DNA of 64,000 nt from Lactiplantibacillus daowaiensis (lineage in GTDB: Bacteria > Bacillota > Bacilli > Lactobacillales > Lactobacillaceae), in NCBI RefSeq assembly GCF_005405085.1, contig NZ_BJDJ01000009.1, positions 47,674 through 111,673 of the forward strand, given 5' to 3'. Positions 31,943 through 44,445 of the stretch are shown piece by piece. Position numbers and translations under genes: made by a program. Position 1 is the stretch's first letter. The number at the start of each line of letters is the position of its first letter. The notes below the pieces were generated by a model that made no database searches, was not told the origin of the DNA, and saw only the letters and a list, made by a program, of their open reading frames with translations.

Positions 31943-34900
31943 TTGGCCGGACATTTAGTTAAATACGGTAAACACCGTACCCGTAGAAGTTATGCACGTA
32001 TCAAGGAAGTTCTTGATTTGCCTAACTTGATCGAAATCCAAACTGATTCATATCAGTGGTTCTTGGATGAAGGTCTCCGGGAAATGTTTGAAGATATTTT
32101 GCCAATCGACGATTTTGCAGGGAAACTTTCACTTGAATTTGTCGACTATCAACTATTAGAACCAAAGTACACCGTCGAAGAAGCTCGTGAACATGATGCC
32201 AACTATTCGGCACCATTGCATGTGACCTTACGCTTGACTAACCATGAGAGTGGTGAAATCAAATCGCAAGATGTATTCTTCGGTGATTTTCCATTAATGA
32301 CTGAACAAGGGACTTTCATTATCAATGGTGCCGAACGGGTCATTGTTTCACAATTGGTTCGTTCACCCGGCGTTTACTTTAATGAAGAATTAGATAAAAA
32401 TGGTCGTCCTAGCTACGGTACCACGGTTATTCCTAACCGAGGCGCTTGGTTAGAACTTGAAACTGATGCCAAGAACATTTCCTACGTGCGGATTGACCGG
32501 ACACGGAAGATTCCATTGACGGAATTAGTGCGGGCATTAGGTTATGGTTCTGATGACGATATCATCGACATGTTAGGTGAAACTGACAGTTTGATGCTTA
32601 CCTTGGAAAAAGATGTGCACAAGAACACCGACGACTCACGGGTCGAAGAATCCTTAAAGGATATCTACGAACGACTACGTCCTGGTGAACCTAAGACGGC
32701 TGATAGCTCACGGAGTTTATTGACGGCACGTTTCTTTGATCCAAAACGTTATGACTTTGCCCCAGTTGGGCGTTACAAGGTTAACAAGAAGTTAAGTATG
32801 AAGACCCGTTTAATGGATCAAACCTTAGCTGAAACCTTAGCTGACCCTGATACTGGTGAAGTTATTGCACAAAAGGGCGATGTGATTGATAAGGAAGTCA
32901 TGGCTAAGTTAGCACCATACTTGGAACGTGATGATTTCAAGACGGTCACTTACACACCTTCTGATGAAGCTGTTGTAACGAATCCAATGGTCTTACAAGT
33001 GGTTAAAGTTTACTCACAAAACGATCCTGAAAAGGTTGTTAATGTGATTGGTAATGGCAATATTGATATTAAGTACAAGCATATCTTGCCTGCTGATATC
33101 ATTTCGTCAATTAATTACTTCTTTAACTTACAAGAAGGCCTTGGCACGACTGACGATATTGATCACTTGGGTAACCGACGGATTCGTTCCGTGGGTGAAT
33201 TGTTACAAAACCAATTCCGAATCGGGTTATCTCGGATGGAACGGGTTGTTCGTGAACGGATGTCAATTCAAGACGCCGCAACGGTAACACCACAACAATT
33301 GATCAATATTCGGCCAGTTGTCGCTTCAATTAAAGAATTCTTTGGGTCATCACAATTGTCACAATTCATGGACCAAACCAATCCGCTTGGTGAATTAACG
33401 CATAAGCGTCGTTTATCAGCCCTTGGTCCTGGTGGTTTGACACGTGACCGGGCCGGTTATGAAGTCCGGGATGTGCACTATACCCACTATGGTCGGATGT
33501 GCCCAATTGAAACACCTGAAGGTCCTAACATCGGTTTGATTAACAGTTTGTCATCATATGCCAAAGTTAACCGCTACGGCTTCATCGAAACGCCATATCG
33601 GCGTGTCGATTGGACGACGCATAAGGTTACTGACAAGATTGACTACTTAGCAGCCGACGAAGAAGACCAATTCCTTATCGCCCAAGCCAACTCCCCATTA
33701 AACGATGATGGTTCCTTCGTGGAAGACACTGTTTTAGCACGGGAAAAGGAAGAAAACTTGGAAACGACGATTGAAAATGTCGATTACATGGACGTTTCGC
33801 CTAAACAAGTTGTTGCCGTTGCCACGGCATGTATTCCTTTCTTGGAAAACGATGACTCCAACCGGGCCTTGATGGGTGCCAACATGCAACGGCAAGCTGT
33901 GCCGTTGGTTGACCCACATGCGCCATTGATTGGGACTGGGATTGAATATAAAGCTGCTCATGACTCGGGGATTGCGTTAATTAACCGGCATGAAGGGACT
34001 GTTGAATACGTTGATGCACGTGAAGTGCGTGTCCGGCGTGATGATGGGTCACTTGATACCTATAAATTAATGAAGTTCCGTCGTTCTAACGGTGGTAAGA
34101 ACTACAACCAACGGCCAATTGTTAAAGTTGGCGACCGGGTTGATAACGACGAAGTCTTAGCCGATGGTCCAGCTATGGAAGGCGGGGAATTAGCCTTAGG
34201 CCAAAACCCATTAGTTGCCTTCATGACTTGGAACGGTTATAACTTCGAAGATGCCATCATTATTAATGAACGGTTGGTCCGTGAAGATGTTTACACGTCA
34301 ATTCATATTGAAGAATACGAATCAGAAGCGCGTGACACTAAACTTGGACCTGAAGAAATGACACGCGAAATTCCTAACGTCGGGGAAGACGCTTTGAAGA
34401 ACCTTGACGAAGATGGGATTATCCGTGTTGGTGCTGAAGTTAAAGACGGTGACATTTTAGTTGGTAAGGTAACGCCTAAAGGGGTTACGGAATTATCAGC
34501 TGAAGAACGTTTGTTACACGCCATCTTCGGTGAAAAAGCGCGTGAAGTTCGGGATACATCACTCCGAGTACCTCATGGTGGCGGCGGGATTATCCAAGAT
34601 GTTAAGATCTTCACTCGTGAAAATGGTGATGAATTATCACCTGGTGTTAACATGATGGTCCGCGTTTACATTGCGCAAAAGCGGAAAATTCAAGTTGGTG
34701 ACAAGATGGCCGGCCGGCATGGGAACAAAGGGACCGTTTCAATCGTGGTTCCACAAGAAGACATGCCATACATGCCAGATGGGACGCCAATTGATATCAT
34801 GTTAAGCCCAATGGGTGTGCCTTCACGTATGAACATTGGACAAGTTTTGGAATTGCATTTAGGGATGGCTGCACGTAAGTTAGGCATCCACATGGCCACA

Positions 34901-35548
34901 CCAGTCTTTGATGGGGCGCGTGATTCTGATATTTGGAAAGCTGTTCGTGAAGCTGGTATTGATGAAGATGGGAAGTCAATCGTCTATGATGGGCGGACTG
35001 GTGAACCATTTGATAAGCGTGTCGCTGTTGGGGTTATGCACTATATGAAGCTTAGCCACATGGTCGACGATAAGATCCATGCCCGTTCAATCGGACCTTA
35101 CTCCTTAGTTACGCAACAACCACTTGGTGGGAAAGCGCAATTTGGTGGTCAGCGTTTCGGTGAAATGGAAGTTTGGGCCTTAGAAGCTTACGGTGCTGCT
35201 TACACCTTACAAGAAATCTTGACTTACAAGTCTGATGACGTGGTTGGTCGGGTTAAGACCTATGAAGCCATCGTTAAGGGCGAACCAATTCCTAAGCCAG
35301 GGGTGCCAGAATCATTCCGGGTCTTGGTTAAGGAACTTCAAGCCCTCGGTCTTGATATGAAGGTCTTGGATTCAGAAGATAAAGAAATCGAATTGCGGGA
35401 TATGGACGACGATGACGACGATGTTGTCAACGTTGATGCCTTGAGCAAATTCCAGCAAGAACAAGAACAAAAAGCCGCTGATAAGCCAGCTAAGACTGAC
35501 AAACCAGCCGCAGATGCAACAACAAACGCTCACCAGGATAATCAATAA
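31943..35548 (+). CDS. rpoB: RNA polymerase beta subunit
   Basis: Catalytic beta subunit of RNA polymerase, 1201 residues. The rifampicin-pocket region reads [31 protein letters not shown], the wild-type (sensitive) form. The catalytic-core segment [12 protein letters not shown] and the C-terminal [23 protein letters not shown] are present. The tail is rich in acidic residues and Lys/Ala. TTG at 31943, 8 bp after AAGGGG, gives [16 protein letters not shown], the normal N-terminus. Confidence 0.98.
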   Translation: MAGHLVKYGKHRTRRSYARIKEVLDLPNLIEIQTDSYQWFLDEGLREMFEDILPIDDFAGKLSLEFVDYQLLEPKYTVEEAREHDANYSAPLHVTLRLTNHESGEIKSQDVFFGDFPLMTEQGTFIINGAERVIVSQLVRSPGVYFNEELDKNGRPSYGTTVIPNRGAWLELETDAKNISYVRIDRTRKIPLTELVRALGYGSDDDIIDMLGETDSLMLTLEKDVHKNTDDSRVEESLKDIYERLRPGEPKTADSSRSLLTARFFDPKRYDFAPVGRYKVNKKLSMKTRLMDQTLAETLADPDTGEVIAQKGDVIDKEVMAKLAPYLERDDFKTVTYTPSDEAVVTNPMVLQVVKVYSQNDPEKVVNVIGNGNIDIKYKHILPADIISSINYFFNLQEGLGTTDDIDHLGNRRIRSVGELLQNQFRIGLSRMERVVRERMSIQDAATVTPQQLINIRPVVASIKEFFGSSQLSQFMDQTNPLGELTHKRRLSALGPGGLTRDRAGYEVRDVHYTHYGRMCPIETPEGPNIGLINSLSSYAKVNRYGFIETPYRRVDWTTHKVTDKIDYLAADEEDQFLIAQANSPLNDDGSFVEDTVLAREKEENLETTIENVDYMDVSPKQVVAVATACIPFLENDDSNRALMGANMQRQAVPLVDPHAPLIGTGIEYKAAHDSGIALINRHEGTVEYVDAREVRVRRDDGSLDTYKLMKFRRSNGGKNYNQRPIVKVGDRVDNDEVLADGPAMEGGELALGQNPLVAFMTWNGYNFEDAIIINERLVREDVYTSIHIEEYESEARDTKLGPEEMTREIPNVGEDALKNLDEDGIIRVGAEVKDGDILVGKVTPKGVTELSAEERLLHAIFGEKAREVRDTSLRVPHGGGGIIQDVKIFTRENGDELSPGVNMMVRVYIAQKRKIQVGDKMAGRHGNKGTVSIVVPQEDMPYMPDGTPIDIMLSPMGVPSRMNIGQVLELHLGMAARKLGIHMATPVFDGARDSDIWKAVREAGIDEDGKSIVYDGRTGEPFDKRVAVGVMHYMKLSHMVDDKIHARSIGPYSLVTQQPLGGKAQFGGQRFGEMEVWALEAYGAAYTLQEILTYKSDDVVGRVKTYEAIVKGEPIPKPGVPESFRVLVKELQALGLDMKVLDSEDKEIELRDMDDDDDDVVNVDALSKFQQEQEQKAADKPAKTDKPAADATTNAHQDNQ

Positions 35549-35565
35549 AAAGGGAGGTCGGTCCT

Positions 35566-38500
35566 TTGATCGATGTCAACAAGTTTGAAAGCATGCAAAT
35601 CGGTCTGGCATCACCAGACAAGATTCGCAGCTGGTCATATGGCGAAGTTAAAAAGCCGGAAACCATTAACTACCGGACATTGAAACCTGAAAAAGACGGT
35701 CTGTTTGATGAACGTATTTTTGGTCCTACCAAGGATTGGGAATGTGCTTGTGGTAAATACAAACGGATTCGTTATAAAGGTATCGTCTGTGACCGGTGTG
35801 GGGTCGAAGTTACCCGTAGTAAAGTTCGTCGCGAACGGATGGGTCATATCGAACTCGCTGCACCAGTAACACACATCTGGTATTTCAAAGGTATTCCTAG
35901 CCGGATGGGCTTAGTCTTAGACATGAGCCCTCGTGCCCTTGAAGAAATCATTTACTTCGCTTCATACGTTGTTATCGAATCTGGTAACACACCACTTGAA
36001 AAGAAGCAATTGCTTTCAGAACGTGAATACCGTGAAAAGAAAGCCCAATACGGCAACGAATTCGATGCTGAAATGGGTGCCGAAGCCATCAAGCGCTTAT
36101 TAAATGACGTGGATCTTGAAAAAGAAGCCCGCGACTTAAAAGAAGCGTTAAAAGATGCTTCTGGTCAAAAACGTACCCGGGCCGTTCGGCGGCTTGATAT
36201 CATCGAAGCTTTCGTTACCTCTGGTAATGAACCAGCTTGGATGGTAATGGATACGATTCCGGTTATCCCACCTGACTTACGGCCAATGGTTCAATTGGAA
36301 GGTGGCCGTTTCGCCACTTCTGACTTGAACGATTTGTACCGTCGGGTTATCAACCGTAACAACCGGTTGAAGCGTTTATTAGATTTAAACGCACCTGGGA
36401 TTATCGTTCAAAACGAAAAACGGATGCTCCAAGAAGCCGTTGATGCCTTGATCGATAACGGTCGGCGTGGCCGTCCCGTTGCTGGTCCTGGTAACCGACC
36501 ATTGAAGTCCCTTTCACATATGTTAAAAGGGAAGCAAGGTCGGTTCCGTCAAAACTTACTTGGTAAGCGGGTTGACTATTCTGGTCGTTCCGTTATCGAC
36601 GTTGGCCCATTCTTAAAGATGAACCAAATGGGGTTACCACGGCAAATGGCCTTGGAACTCTTCAAACCATTCATCATGAAGGAATTGGTTAAACGTGAAT
36701 TAGCTTCTAACATTAAGAATGCTAAACGTAAGATTGAACGGGCTGATGATGATGTTTGGGGCGTCTTAGAAGACGTCATCAAAGAACATCCAGTGCTGTT
36801 GAACCGGGCCCCTACGCTTCACCGTTTAGGGATTCAAGCGTTCGAACCTGTTTTGGTTAGTGGTAAAGCGATGCGGTTACATCCATTGGCTTGTGAAGCT
36901 TACAATGCCGATTTCGATGGGGACCAAATGGCCATTCATTTACCTTTATCTGACGAAGCACAAGCAGAAGCACGTTTGTTAATGCTTGCAGCGCATCATA
37001 TCTTGGCACCTAAGGATGGGAAACCAGTTGTAACGCCATCTCAAGATATGGTTATCGGTAACTATTACTTGACGACTGAAGAAGTTGGTCGTGAAGGCGA
37101 AGGCATGATCTTCAAAGACTTGAACGAAGCGCAAAAAGCTTATCAATCAGGTTACGTGCACATGCACAGCCGGGTTGGGTTACAAGTTTCATCAATGCCT
37201 GACAAGCCATTCACTGACGAACAACGTCAAGGTGTCTTAGTAACGACTGTTGGTAAAGCAATCTTTAACAACATCTTACCTGGTAAGTTCCCATACTTGA
37301 ACGAACCAACTAATGACAACTTGATTAATGGGACGCCAGCGAAGTACTTCTTGAAGCCTGGTGAAGATATTCATCAATTCTTAGATGCGCAAGACTTGAT
37401 CATGCCATTTAAGAAGGGCTTCTTGGCTGATATTATCGCTGAAGTCTACAAACAATACCATGTGACGGCAACGTCACTCTTGCTTGACCGGATGAAGGAC
37501 TTAGGTTATAACATTTCAACTAAGTCTGGTTTAACGGTTGGGGTTGCCGATGTGACCGACTTGAAAGAAAAGCCAGCCATCATCAACGAAGCTCATAAGC
37601 AAGTTAACACGATTTCAAAACAATTCCGTCGTGGTTTAATTACTGATGACGAACGTTATGAACGGGTTATTGGTGTTTGGAATGACGCCAAAGACCAAAT
37701 CCAACAAAAACTGATCGATAGTTTTAGCCCAGATAACCCAATCTTCATGATGAGTGATTCTGGTGCGCGTGGTAACATTTCTAACTTTACGCAGTTAGCT
37801 GGGATGCGTGGTTTGATGGCCGCTCCTAATGGGAAGATCATGGAATTGCCAATCCTTTCAAACTTCCGTGAAGGTTTGTCAGTCTTGGAAATGTTTATTT
37901 CAACCCATGGGGCTCGTAAAGGGATGACCGATACGGCCTTGAAGACCGCCAACTCTGGTTACTTGACTCGTCGACTTGTCGATGTTGCCCAAGATGTTAT
38001 TGTGCGTGAAAAGGATTGTGGGACTGATCGTGGCTTACGGATCGAAGCCATCATGGAAGGTAACGAAGTTATCGAACCATTGTATGACCGGATCTTAGGC
38101 CGTTACACGATGAAGACGGTCTTTGACCCTGAAACACATGATGAAATCGTTGGTCGTAACGTCTTAATCGACGAAGACTTAGCTGCTAAGATCGTTGATG
38201 CTGGTGTGACTGAAGTCACGATTCGTTCAGCGTTCACTTGCAACACGAAACATGGGGTTTGTGAACATTGTTACGGTCGTAACATGGCGACTGGTGATGA
38301 AGTTGAAGTCGGTGAAGCCGTTGGTACGGTTGCCGCTCAATCAATCGGTGAACCTGGTACCCAATTAACCATGCGGACTTTCCATACTGGTGGGGTTGCC
38401 GGAGACGATATCACCCAAGGGTTGCCTCGTGTTCAAGAAATTGTTGAATCGCGTAATCCTAAAGGGCGTGCCGAAATCACTGAAGTTACTGGGACAGTTC

Positions 38501-39207
38501 AATCAATTGAAGAAAACCCAGCGGAACGGACGAAGGAAGTTACGGTTAAGGGTGAAACTGATACCCGGACTTACACCTTACCATTGACTGCTCGTATGGC
38601 AGTTAGTGAAGGCGACTTTATCCACCGTGGGGCTGCGTTAAACGTTGGTTCAATTGATCCTAAGGAATTGATCCAAGTACGCGACGTCTTATCAACTGAA
38701 AACTACTTGCTCCGTGAAGTCCAACGGGTTTACCGGATGCAAGGGGTTGAAATTGGCGATAAGCACGTTGAGATCATGATTCGTCAGATGCTTCGTAAAG
38801 TTCGGATCATGGATCCAGGTGACACGGATGTCTTACCTGGGACCTTGATGGATATTGCGGACTTTAAGGATGAAAACTACAAGACCTTGATTGCTGGTGG
38901 CATTCCAGCAACATCACGGCCAGTTATTCTTGGGATTACCAAGGCTGCCTTGGAAACAAATAGTTTCTTGTCAGCAGCGTCATTCCAAGAAACAACTCGG
39001 GTCTTAACTGATGCGGCTATTCGTGGTAAGAACGATCCATTGATCGGTCTGAAAGAAAATGTCATCATTGGTAAGATCATTCCTGCTGGGACTGGTATGC
39101 CGGATTACCGTCATATTAAGCCTAAGGAAGTTGGCAATGTGGCTGATGGGGTTTACTCAATCAGTGACCTTGAAAAGCAAATGCAAGAACAAGATGCTAG
39201 TAAATAA
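35566..39207 (+). CDS. rpoC: RNA polymerase beta' subunit
   Basis: Subunit of 1213 residues with the active-site [12 protein letters not shown] loop (about residue 447). Two zinc clusters: [20 protein letters not shown] near the N-terminus and [13 protein letters not shown] near residue 890. Start TTG at 35566 after AGGGAGG, 17 bp behind rpoB, with which it is co-transcribed. Confidence 0.98.
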   Translation: MIDVNKFESMQIGLASPDKIRSWSYGEVKKPETINYRTLKPEKDGLFDERIFGPTKDWECACGKYKRIRYKGIVCDRCGVEVTRSKVRRERMGHIELAAPVTHIWYFKGIPSRMGLVLDMSPRALEEIIYFASYVVIESGNTPLEKKQLLSEREYREKKAQYGNEFDAEMGAEAIKRLLNDVDLEKEARDLKEALKDASGQKRTRAVRRLDIIEAFVTSGNEPAWMVMDTIPVIPPDLRPMVQLEGGRFATSDLNDLYRRVINRNNRLKRLLDLNAPGIIVQNEKRMLQEAVDALIDNGRRGRPVAGPGNRPLKSLSHMLKGKQGRFRQNLLGKRVDYSGRSVIDVGPFLKMNQMGLPRQMALELFKPFIMKELVKRELASNIKNAKRKIERADDDVWGVLEDVIKEHPVLLNRAPTLHRLGIQAFEPVLVSGKAMRLHPLACEAYNADFDGDQMAIHLPLSDEAQAEARLLMLAAHHILAPKDGKPVVTPSQDMVIGNYYLTTEEVGREGEGMIFKDLNEAQKAYQSGYVHMHSRVGLQVSSMPDKPFTDEQRQGVLVTTVGKAIFNNILPGKFPYLNEPTNDNLINGTPAKYFLKPGEDIHQFLDAQDLIMPFKKGFLADIIAEVYKQYHVTATSLLLDRMKDLGYNISTKSGLTVGVADVTDLKEKPAIINEAHKQVNTISKQFRRGLITDDERYERVIGVWNDAKDQIQQKLIDSFSPDNPIFMMSDSGARGNISNFTQLAGMRGLMAAPNGKIMELPILSNFREGLSVLEMFISTHGARKGMTDTALKTANSGYLTRRLVDVAQDVIVREKDCGTDRGLRIEAIMEGNEVIEPLYDRILGRYTMKTVFDPETHDEIVGRNVLIDEDLAAKIVDAGVTEVTIRSAFTCNTKHGVCEHCYGRNMATGDEVEVGEAVGTVAAQSIGEPGTQLTMRTFHTGGVAGDDITQGLPRVQEIVESRNPKGRAEITEVTGTVQSIEENPAERTKEVTVKGETDTRTYTLPLTARMAVSEGDFIHRGAALNVGSIDPKELIQVRDVLSTENYLLREVQRVYRMQGVEIGDKHVEIMIRQMLRKVRIMDPGDTDVLPGTLMDIADFKDENYKTLIAGGIPATSRPVILGITKAALETNSFLSAASFQETTRVLTDAAIRGKNDPLIGLKENVIIGKIIPAGTGMPDYRHIKPKEVGNVADGVYSISDLEKQMQEQDASK

Positions 39208-39220
39208 TTAGCGCTTGTTT

Positions 39221-39257
39221 AAAAGGGACGACCATTCAGTTGGTCGTCCCTTTTTTG
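39221..39257. terminator. Bidirectional terminator between rpoC and comC
   Basis: AAAAGGGACGACC / GGTCGTCCCTTTT stem, T-run on both strands. Confidence 0.93.
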
Positions 39258-39263
39258 GTGCGC

Positions 39264-39938
39264 TTAAGTCAGCTGGGTGGTCAAGATAAAGGCCCAAGTC
39301 ATAAACGGCACGAATGGTAAATGCGTCCGTGAGCGCTGTAAGCATAAAATTAAAAGCGCGCCACAAGCGGCTAACGTTAAACTGCTTAAGACGACTGCTG
39401 GACTAGCAAGTAGCGTCAACATGACTAAGACATCGACATCGCCTAAACCAAATTTAGTCGTTAGAATGGCTACGGCATATAAAGCCACGAGTAGGCCCAC
39501 GACTAACCAAGTATCTCCAGTAAACGTCAGGGGGTGCACCCACCAACCTAAAAGTGCGGGTGGCACTAAAGTTAGCGGATAGACGTTAAACGTCAAGTAG
39601 TCGGTGAGACTATTAAAAATCAACACCAGATAACCAAAATATAAAACCAGTTTCAAACTCGTAATGTCCGTCAACGTGATGAGGAGCAAACTACCAGTAG
39701 TGAGTTCAATGAAGGTTGAACGCCAACTGATAGGGGTGTGGCAATCAAAGCAACGGCCACGTTGACAGCTGATGCCAATCAGTGGCATTAACTGCCAAAC
39801 CCGTAATGGATGTTGGCAAACGGGACAGTGTGAGCGGCTGGTATTAAAAATCGATTGGCCAGCACTTAAACGTTCAGCCATACAAGTGAGAAATGAGCCA
39901 AGGATCATGCCAATGAAAAATAGTAACGTAGCGTACAT
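39264..39938 (-). CDS. comC: Type 4 prepilin-like leader peptidase (A24 family)
   Basis: Membrane aspartyl protease of 224 residues that cleaves and methylates prepilins such as ComGC of the DNA-uptake pseudopilus. The N-terminal GSFLTCMAERL, a zinc-type CPVC and CFDC pair, and the two catalytic Asp contexts SLTDYLTFNVYP and FGLGDVDVL (G-x-G-D) are present, with about six membrane segments. ATG 39938 follows AAAGGGCG; a TTG 18 bp upstream would include that site. Confidence 0.9.
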   Translation of the reverse strand: MYATLLFFIGMILGSFLTCMAERLSAGQSIFNTSRSHCPVCQHPLRVWQLMPLIGISCQRGRCFDCHTPISWRSTFIELTTGSLLLITLTDITSLKLVLYFGYLVLIFNSLTDYLTFNVYPLTLVPPALLGWWVHPLTFTGDTWLVVGLLVALYAVAILTTKFGLGDVDVLVMLTLLASPAVVLSSLTLAACGALLILCLQRSRTHLPFVPFMTWAFILTTQLT

Positions 39939-39956
39939 TTGTTCACGCCCTTTCAA

Positions 39957-40091
39957 AAATTAGTTACGCAGTAGAGGTGCTTTTTAGTGTTAGTAACGAT
40001 AAAAGTGCTATACTAGGTGAGCTGACGCAATTATAGTCAAGGTCGGGTCCAAGTGGGTGTCACAATTAAGCTGTCTTTTTGGCTTTCATTG
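39957..40091. other. Upstream region between comC and the str promoter
   Basis: No gene seen. It presumably holds the comC promoter on the minus strand. Confidence 0.4.
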
Positions 40092-40120
40092 TTGACACTT
40101 AAAAACACTCATGCTATTCT
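40092..40120 (+). promoter_or_regulatory. Promoter of the str operon
   Basis: TTGACA (40092-40097), 17-bp spacer, TATTCT (40115-40120) preceded by TGC. Confidence 0.88.
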
Positions 40121-40126
40121 AGTAAA

Positions 40127-40294
40127 GGTGCTTTTTGCAGACAGATTCCTGTATCAGGAATACAGACATGCTGACTGGTCGGCTAAGCGCACAAAAATTA
40201 CCAGCATTCTGGTGTCGTTTTTTTATTAAAAAAAGAACCACCTGGATGTGTGGACTTAAAAACTCAAATATTTGGAAGGAGGACACTTTAGAAC
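40127..40294 (+). ncRNA. rpsL leader RNA
   Basis: Untranslated leader of about 168 nt with hairpin TTCCTG/CAGGAA (40146-40159) and a second, weak stem ACCAG/CTGGT (40201-40214) followed by a seven-T run (40219-40225). The latter looks like an attenuator. I do not recognise a named family. Confidence 0.5.
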
Positions 40295-40708
40295 ATGCCA
40301 ACAATTAACCAATTGATCCGTAAAGGCCGCAAGTCTAAAGTATCAAAATCTAATTCCCCAGCTTTGAACTTCGGGTACAACAGTTACAAGAAGGTTCAAA
40401 CTAGTAATCCAGCACCACAAAAACGTGGGGTTGCTACTCGTGTCGGCACGATGACTCCTAAGAAGCCTAACTCGGCTTTGCGGAAGTATGCTCGTGTACG
40501 TTTATCTAACTTAATCGAAGTTACTGCTTATATTCCTGGTATTGGTCATAACCTCCAAGAACATAGTGTTGTCTTAATCCGTGGTGGCCGGGTAAAGGAT
40601 TTACCTGGGGTTCGTTATCACGTTATCCGTGGTGCTTTAGATACTGCCGGTGTCGAAGATCGTCGCCAAGGCCGTTCTAAGTACGGTACTAAGAAGCCAA
40701 AGAAATAA
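40295..40708 (+). CDS. rpsL: 30S ribosomal protein S12
   Basis: Decoding-centre protein of 137 residues with the conserved [14 protein letters not shown] and [13 protein letters not shown] segments; the Lys residues in both are those altered in streptomycin resistance, and are wild type. ATG 40295 after GGAGG. First gene of the str operon. Confidence 0.98.
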   Translation: MPTINQLIRKGRKSKVSKSNSPALNFGYNSYKKVQTSNPAPQKRGVATRVGTMTPKKPNSALRKYARVRLSNLIEVTAYIPGIGHNLQEHSVVLIRGGRVKDLPGVRYHVIRGALDTAGVEDRRQGRSKYGTKKPKK

Positions 40709-40721
40709 GGAGGTAAGTTAA

Positions 40722-41192
40722 ATGCCAAGAAAAGGACAACCTGCAAAGCGCGAAGTTTTGCCAGATCCAATGTACAATTCTAAGTTAGTAACGCGTTTAA
40801 TTAACCACTTAATGTTAGATGGTAAACGTGGGACTGCATCAACAATCTTGTATGATGCTTTTGATCAAATTAAAGAACAAACTGGTAACGAACCTTTAGA
40901 AGTCTTCGAAGAAGCTATGAAGAACGTTATGCCAGTACTTGAAGTTAAGGCTCGCCGTGTTGGTGGTTCTAACTATCAAGTTCCTATCGAAGTTCGTCCA
41001 GATCGTAAAACGACTTTGGGTCTTCGTTGGATTACGCAATATGCTCGTTTACGTGGTGAACATACCATGTCAGACCGGTTAGCACGTGAAATCATGGATG
41101 CCGCTAACAATACTGGTGCATCAGTTAAGAAACGTGAAGATACACACAGAATGGCTGAAGCCAACCGTGCCTTTGCACATTATCGTTGGTAA
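40722..41192 (+). CDS. rpsG: 30S ribosomal protein S7
   Basis: Assembly initiator of the 30S head, 156 residues, normal length. [15 protein letters not shown] start and [14 protein letters not shown] are typical. ATG follows AAGGAGG, 13 bp after rpsL. A terminator-like hairpin follows it. Confidence 0.98.
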   Translation: MPRKGQPAKREVLPDPMYNSKLVTRLINHLMLDGKRGTASTILYDAFDQIKEQTGNEPLEVFEEAMKNVMPVLEVKARRVGGSNYQVPIEVRPDRKTTLGLRWITQYARLRGEHTMSDRLAREIMDAANNTGASVKKREDTHRMAEANRAFAHYRW

Positions 41193-41238
41193 GATTTCCA
41201 TGGTTTGGTTGAAGCCTAGCTTTAACTAAACACAACAA

Positions 41239-41277
41239 GGTGGCTATTATATGTGAGCATATAGTAGCCATTTTTTG
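41239..41277 (+). terminator. Terminator-like hairpin between rpsG and fusA
   Basis: TGGCTATTATATG / CATATAGTAGCCA (13 bp, one wobble) followed by six T. It could reduce fusA expression relative to rpsLG or serve as a processing site. Confidence 0.75.
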
Positions 41278-41330
41278 AAGAAAGTTTTTAATCGTTTCCA
41301 TTTAAATTGAGAGGAGTAACACATTTTCTA

Positions 41331-43427
41331 ATGGCTAATACAAGAGAATTTTCACTCGATAAGACTCGTAACATTGGTATTATGGCCCATATCGATGCTG
41401 GTAAAACTACCACTACCGAACGTATCTTGTACTATACTGGTAAAATCCATAAAATTGGTGAAACCCATGATGGTGCTTCACAAATGGACTGGATGGCCCA
41501 AGAACAAGAACGTGGGATTACCATTACTTCTGCTGCGACAACTGCTCAGTGGAAAAACCACCGCATTAACATCATCGATACCCCAGGACACGTTGACTTC
41601 ACTGTTGAAGTTGAACGTTCACTTCGGGTTTTAGATGGTGCCATCGCCGTGTTGGATGCCCAATCTGGTGTTGAACCTCAAACTGAAACTGTTTGGCGTC
41701 AAGCATCAACGTATAACGTTCCCCGGATCGTTTTCGTTAACAAGATGGACAAAATCGGTGCGGACTTTAAGTACTCTGTAAGCACGATCAATGATCGTTT
41801 ACAAGCTAACGCCCACGCTATCCAATTACCAATTGGTGCCGAAGACAATTTCGAAGGGGTCATTGACTTGATCGAAATGAAAGCTGACCTTTATGATGAA
41901 GATCAACTTGGTACTGAATGGGATACTGTTGACGTTCCTGACGAATACAAAGAAGAAGCCCAAGCTGCTCGTGATGACTTGATTGAAGCTTTAGCTGATA
42001 TCGATGATGAAATCATGGAAAAATACCTTAGTGGTGAAGAAATCTCTAAAGATGAAATCAAAGCTGCTATCCGTAAAGGGACTTTAAGTCTTGAATTCTT
42101 CCCTGTTTTAGCTGGTTCAGCCTTCAAGAACAAGGGTGTTCAAATGTTAATGGATGCTGTTGTGGACTACTTACCATCACCACTTGATGTTAAGCCATAT
42201 AAGGCCACTGATCCTGAAACTGATGAAGACATCGACTTGATTGCCGGTGATGACAAGCCTTTCGCTGCCTTAGCATTTAAGGTTGCGACTGACCCATTCG
42301 TTGGTCGGTTGACTTTCATCCGGGTATACCAAGGGACTTTGGAATCTGGTTCATACGTCTTGAACGCAACTAAGGACAAGCGTGAACGGGTTGGTCGTTT
42401 ACTTCAAATGCATTCTAACCAACGGAAAGAAATCCCAGAAGTATTCTCTGGTGATATCGCCGCTGCGATTGGTTTGAAGAACACCACAACTGGTGATTCA
42501 TTGACTTCTATTGAACATCCATATCATTTGGAATCAATGGAATTCCCTGATCCAGTTATCCAAGTTGCCGTTGAACCTAAGACTAAGGCTGACCAAGATA
42601 AGATGAACGTTGCCTTACAAAAGCTTTCTGAAGAAGATCCTACTTTCAAGGCTGAAACTAACCAAGAAACTGGTGAAACTTTAATCGCTGGGATGGGTGA
42701 ATTGCATTTGGACATCATCGTTGACCGGATGCGTCGTGAATTCAACGTTGAAGCAACTGTTGGTGCACCTCAAGTTTCATATCGTGAAACTTTCACCAAA
42801 TCAACGCAAGTTCAAGGTAAGTTCGTTCACCAATCTGGTGGTAAAGGTCAATATGGGGATGTTTGGGTTGAATTTACACCTAACGAAGAAGGTAAAGGCT
42901 TCGAATTCGAAGATGCCATCGTCGGTGGGGTTGTTCCTCGCGAATACATTCCTTCAGTTGAACAAGGTTTGAAGGAAGCTATGGCTAACGGTGTGTTAGC
43001 TGGCTATCCATTAGTTGACGTTAAGGCTAAGCTCTATGATGGGTCTTACCATGATGTCGATTCTAGTGAAGCTGCCTTCAAGATTGCTGCGTCATTAGCT
43101 TTACGGAATGCCGTTAAGACTGCTGGCCCAGTTATCTTGGAACCAATCATGAAGGTTGATATTGTTGCCCCAGAAGATTACTTAGGTGATGTTATGGGTC
43201 ACGTTACCGCTCGTCGTGGTAATATCGAAGGTATGGAAGAACGTGGGAACGCACAAGAAGTTCACGCTTTCGTACCATTGGCCGAAATGTTTGGTTACGC
43301 AACGACTTTACGTTCTGCAACGCAAGGCCGTGGGACTTTCACAATGACCTTTGATCATTACCAAAAGGTACCAAAGACAGTCCAAGAAGAAATCATCAAG
43401 AAGAATGGCGGTACTCCTGCCGAATAA
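41331..43427 (+). CDS. fusA: Elongation factor G
   Basis: Translocation GTPase of 698 residues. G1 [15 protein letters not shown], switch [20 protein letters not shown] and five domains of normal length. ATG 41331 ([15 protein letters not shown]) is preferred; GAGGAG lies 14 bp upstream, a long spacing, and an in-frame TTG at 41307 lies before it. No tuf follows in this operon. Confidence 0.98.
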   Translation: MANTREFSLDKTRNIGIMAHIDAGKTTTTERILYYTGKIHKIGETHDGASQMDWMAQEQERGITITSAATTAQWKNHRINIIDTPGHVDFTVEVERSLRVLDGAIAVLDAQSGVEPQTETVWRQASTYNVPRIVFVNKMDKIGADFKYSVSTINDRLQANAHAIQLPIGAEDNFEGVIDLIEMKADLYDEDQLGTEWDTVDVPDEYKEEAQAARDDLIEALADIDDEIMEKYLSGEEISKDEIKAAIRKGTLSLEFFPVLAGSAFKNKGVQMLMDAVVDYLPSPLDVKPYKATDPETDEDIDLIAGDDKPFAALAFKVATDPFVGRLTFIRVYQGTLESGSYVLNATKDKRERVGRLLQMHSNQRKEIPEVFSGDIAAAIGLKNTTTGDSLTSIEHPYHLESMEFPDPVIQVAVEPKTKADQDKMNVALQKLSEEDPTFKAETNQETGETLIAGMGELHLDIIVDRMRREFNVEATVGAPQVSYRETFTKSTQVQGKFVHQSGGKGQYGDVWVEFTPNEEGKGFEFEDAIVGGVVPREYIPSVEQGLKEAMANGVLAGYPLVDVKAKLYDGSYHDVDSSEAAFKIAASLALRNAVKTAGPVILEPIMKVDIVAPEDYLGDVMGHVTARRGNIEGMEERGNAQEVHAFVPLAEMFGYATTLRSATQGRGTFTMTFDHYQKVPKTVQEEIIKKNGGTPAE

Positions 43428-43440
43428 GCTTGAGACTTTC

Positions 43441-43477
43441 AAAGACGTTGAGGAATTATCCTCAGCGTCTTTTTTTG
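43441..43477 (+). terminator. Intrinsic terminator of fusA
   Basis: AAAGACGTTGAGG / CCTCAGCGTCTTT stem followed by TTTT. Confidence 0.92.
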
Positions 43478-44245
43478 TACTCAGATCCATATAATATAGT
43501 AGGAATTAATCAAGTTATCCTGCTTTTACTGGCGAGCGAGCGCATGATAACGCCGTTTTGAGTAGCTTTAGGAATGAATATTTACGTGATTTATGCGTTT
43601 TTGATGCATAAGTATACGCTACTGGGGACAAGAAGAACTTAAAATGCGCCTGATAAGCACACGTTTGCGTGCAAAGGTAGTTGAGTCTAGTTTGAACCAG
43701 CTTTGGATGTAATCAATGATATTGGAATGTGAGCCAAGGTAATCAATGCGCCGATGCGGTTCTTTTGGCACCTGGATAACTTAAACACGACTAGCGGTCT
43801 TTTACATGTCAGCGATGATGGCAGGCGACAGCGCAGATTAAAAGTGATCGTAGACGCTCACCAACTAATTGGCCATGGTGGTTTAACTTGCCGATAAAAC
43901 TCTTTCAGTCATGCGACAGTGACCAATGTGTGTGTCGAAGGTCGATAAAGCACCGTAACTAAAAATAAAATGTGGTTCTACTTGCAAGGCTAGCAAATTG
44001 CGCGTATGATACTAAACATCGTTGTGCGTAATCGCCGGTTTGATTTTTGAGCCAATTGGCAGTGAGCTGTCACAGTAGTTTAAAAATGACGAGCGCAGCT
44101 TCAAGGGACGTGACTAAAGGTTGAGATTAAAAGAAAAATGTGAAAACACTACTATTTTGATCTAATTTATGTTACATTTATTGATGCTGGTTCGAAAAAA
44201 GGTAACACGGTTTACAGCGATGGTTTGAAAATAGTGCGGAAGCAC
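43478..44245. other. Gene-free region between the str and S10 operons
   Basis: About 770 bp with no convincing gene on either strand. The longest plus-strand frame I could follow (43754-43897, 47 residues) has no ribosome binding site. Sequence composition resembles coding DNA more than typical AT-rich spacers, so it may be a decayed gene, but I recognise no family. Confidence 0.55.
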
Positions 44246-44274
44246 TTGCTATTACAAAGCTTTTCAGTTATTAT
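44246..44274 (+). promoter_or_regulatory. Promoter of the S10 operon
   Basis: TTGCTA (44246-44251), 17-bp spacer, TATTAT (44269-44274). Confidence 0.75.
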
Positions 44275-44280
44275 AGATTG

Positions 44281-44445
44281 TGCTTGGTATTTAGAAGGGG
44301 ATAGCTGTATCCCCCGGCATCAAGTAGTCGTAGTTAGCTTTGATGTGAAAGGTTGCGACACGCCCGGCCACATTGTCATGGGACGTGGCGGTAATTTTCA
44401 CGGAGCTAGTCTTATTTTTCAAAATAGACGAAGGAGGTCACAACA
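44281..44445 (+). ncRNA. S10 operon leader RNA
   Basis: Untranslated leader of about 165 nt. GGGGATAGCTGTATCCCC (44297-44314) is a perfect hairpin; GACACGCCCGGCCAC, GACGTGGCGGTAATTTTCAC and GGAGCTAGTC look like a conserved Firmicutes S10 leader. No terminator is seen, so control is more likely at RNA stability or by a ribosomal protein (inference). Confidence 0.55.

Noticed and set aside
43754..43897. 47-codon frame starting ATG between fusA and rpsJ
   Set aside because: No ribosome binding site, no family pattern and no neighbours in an operon; probably chance within the gap.
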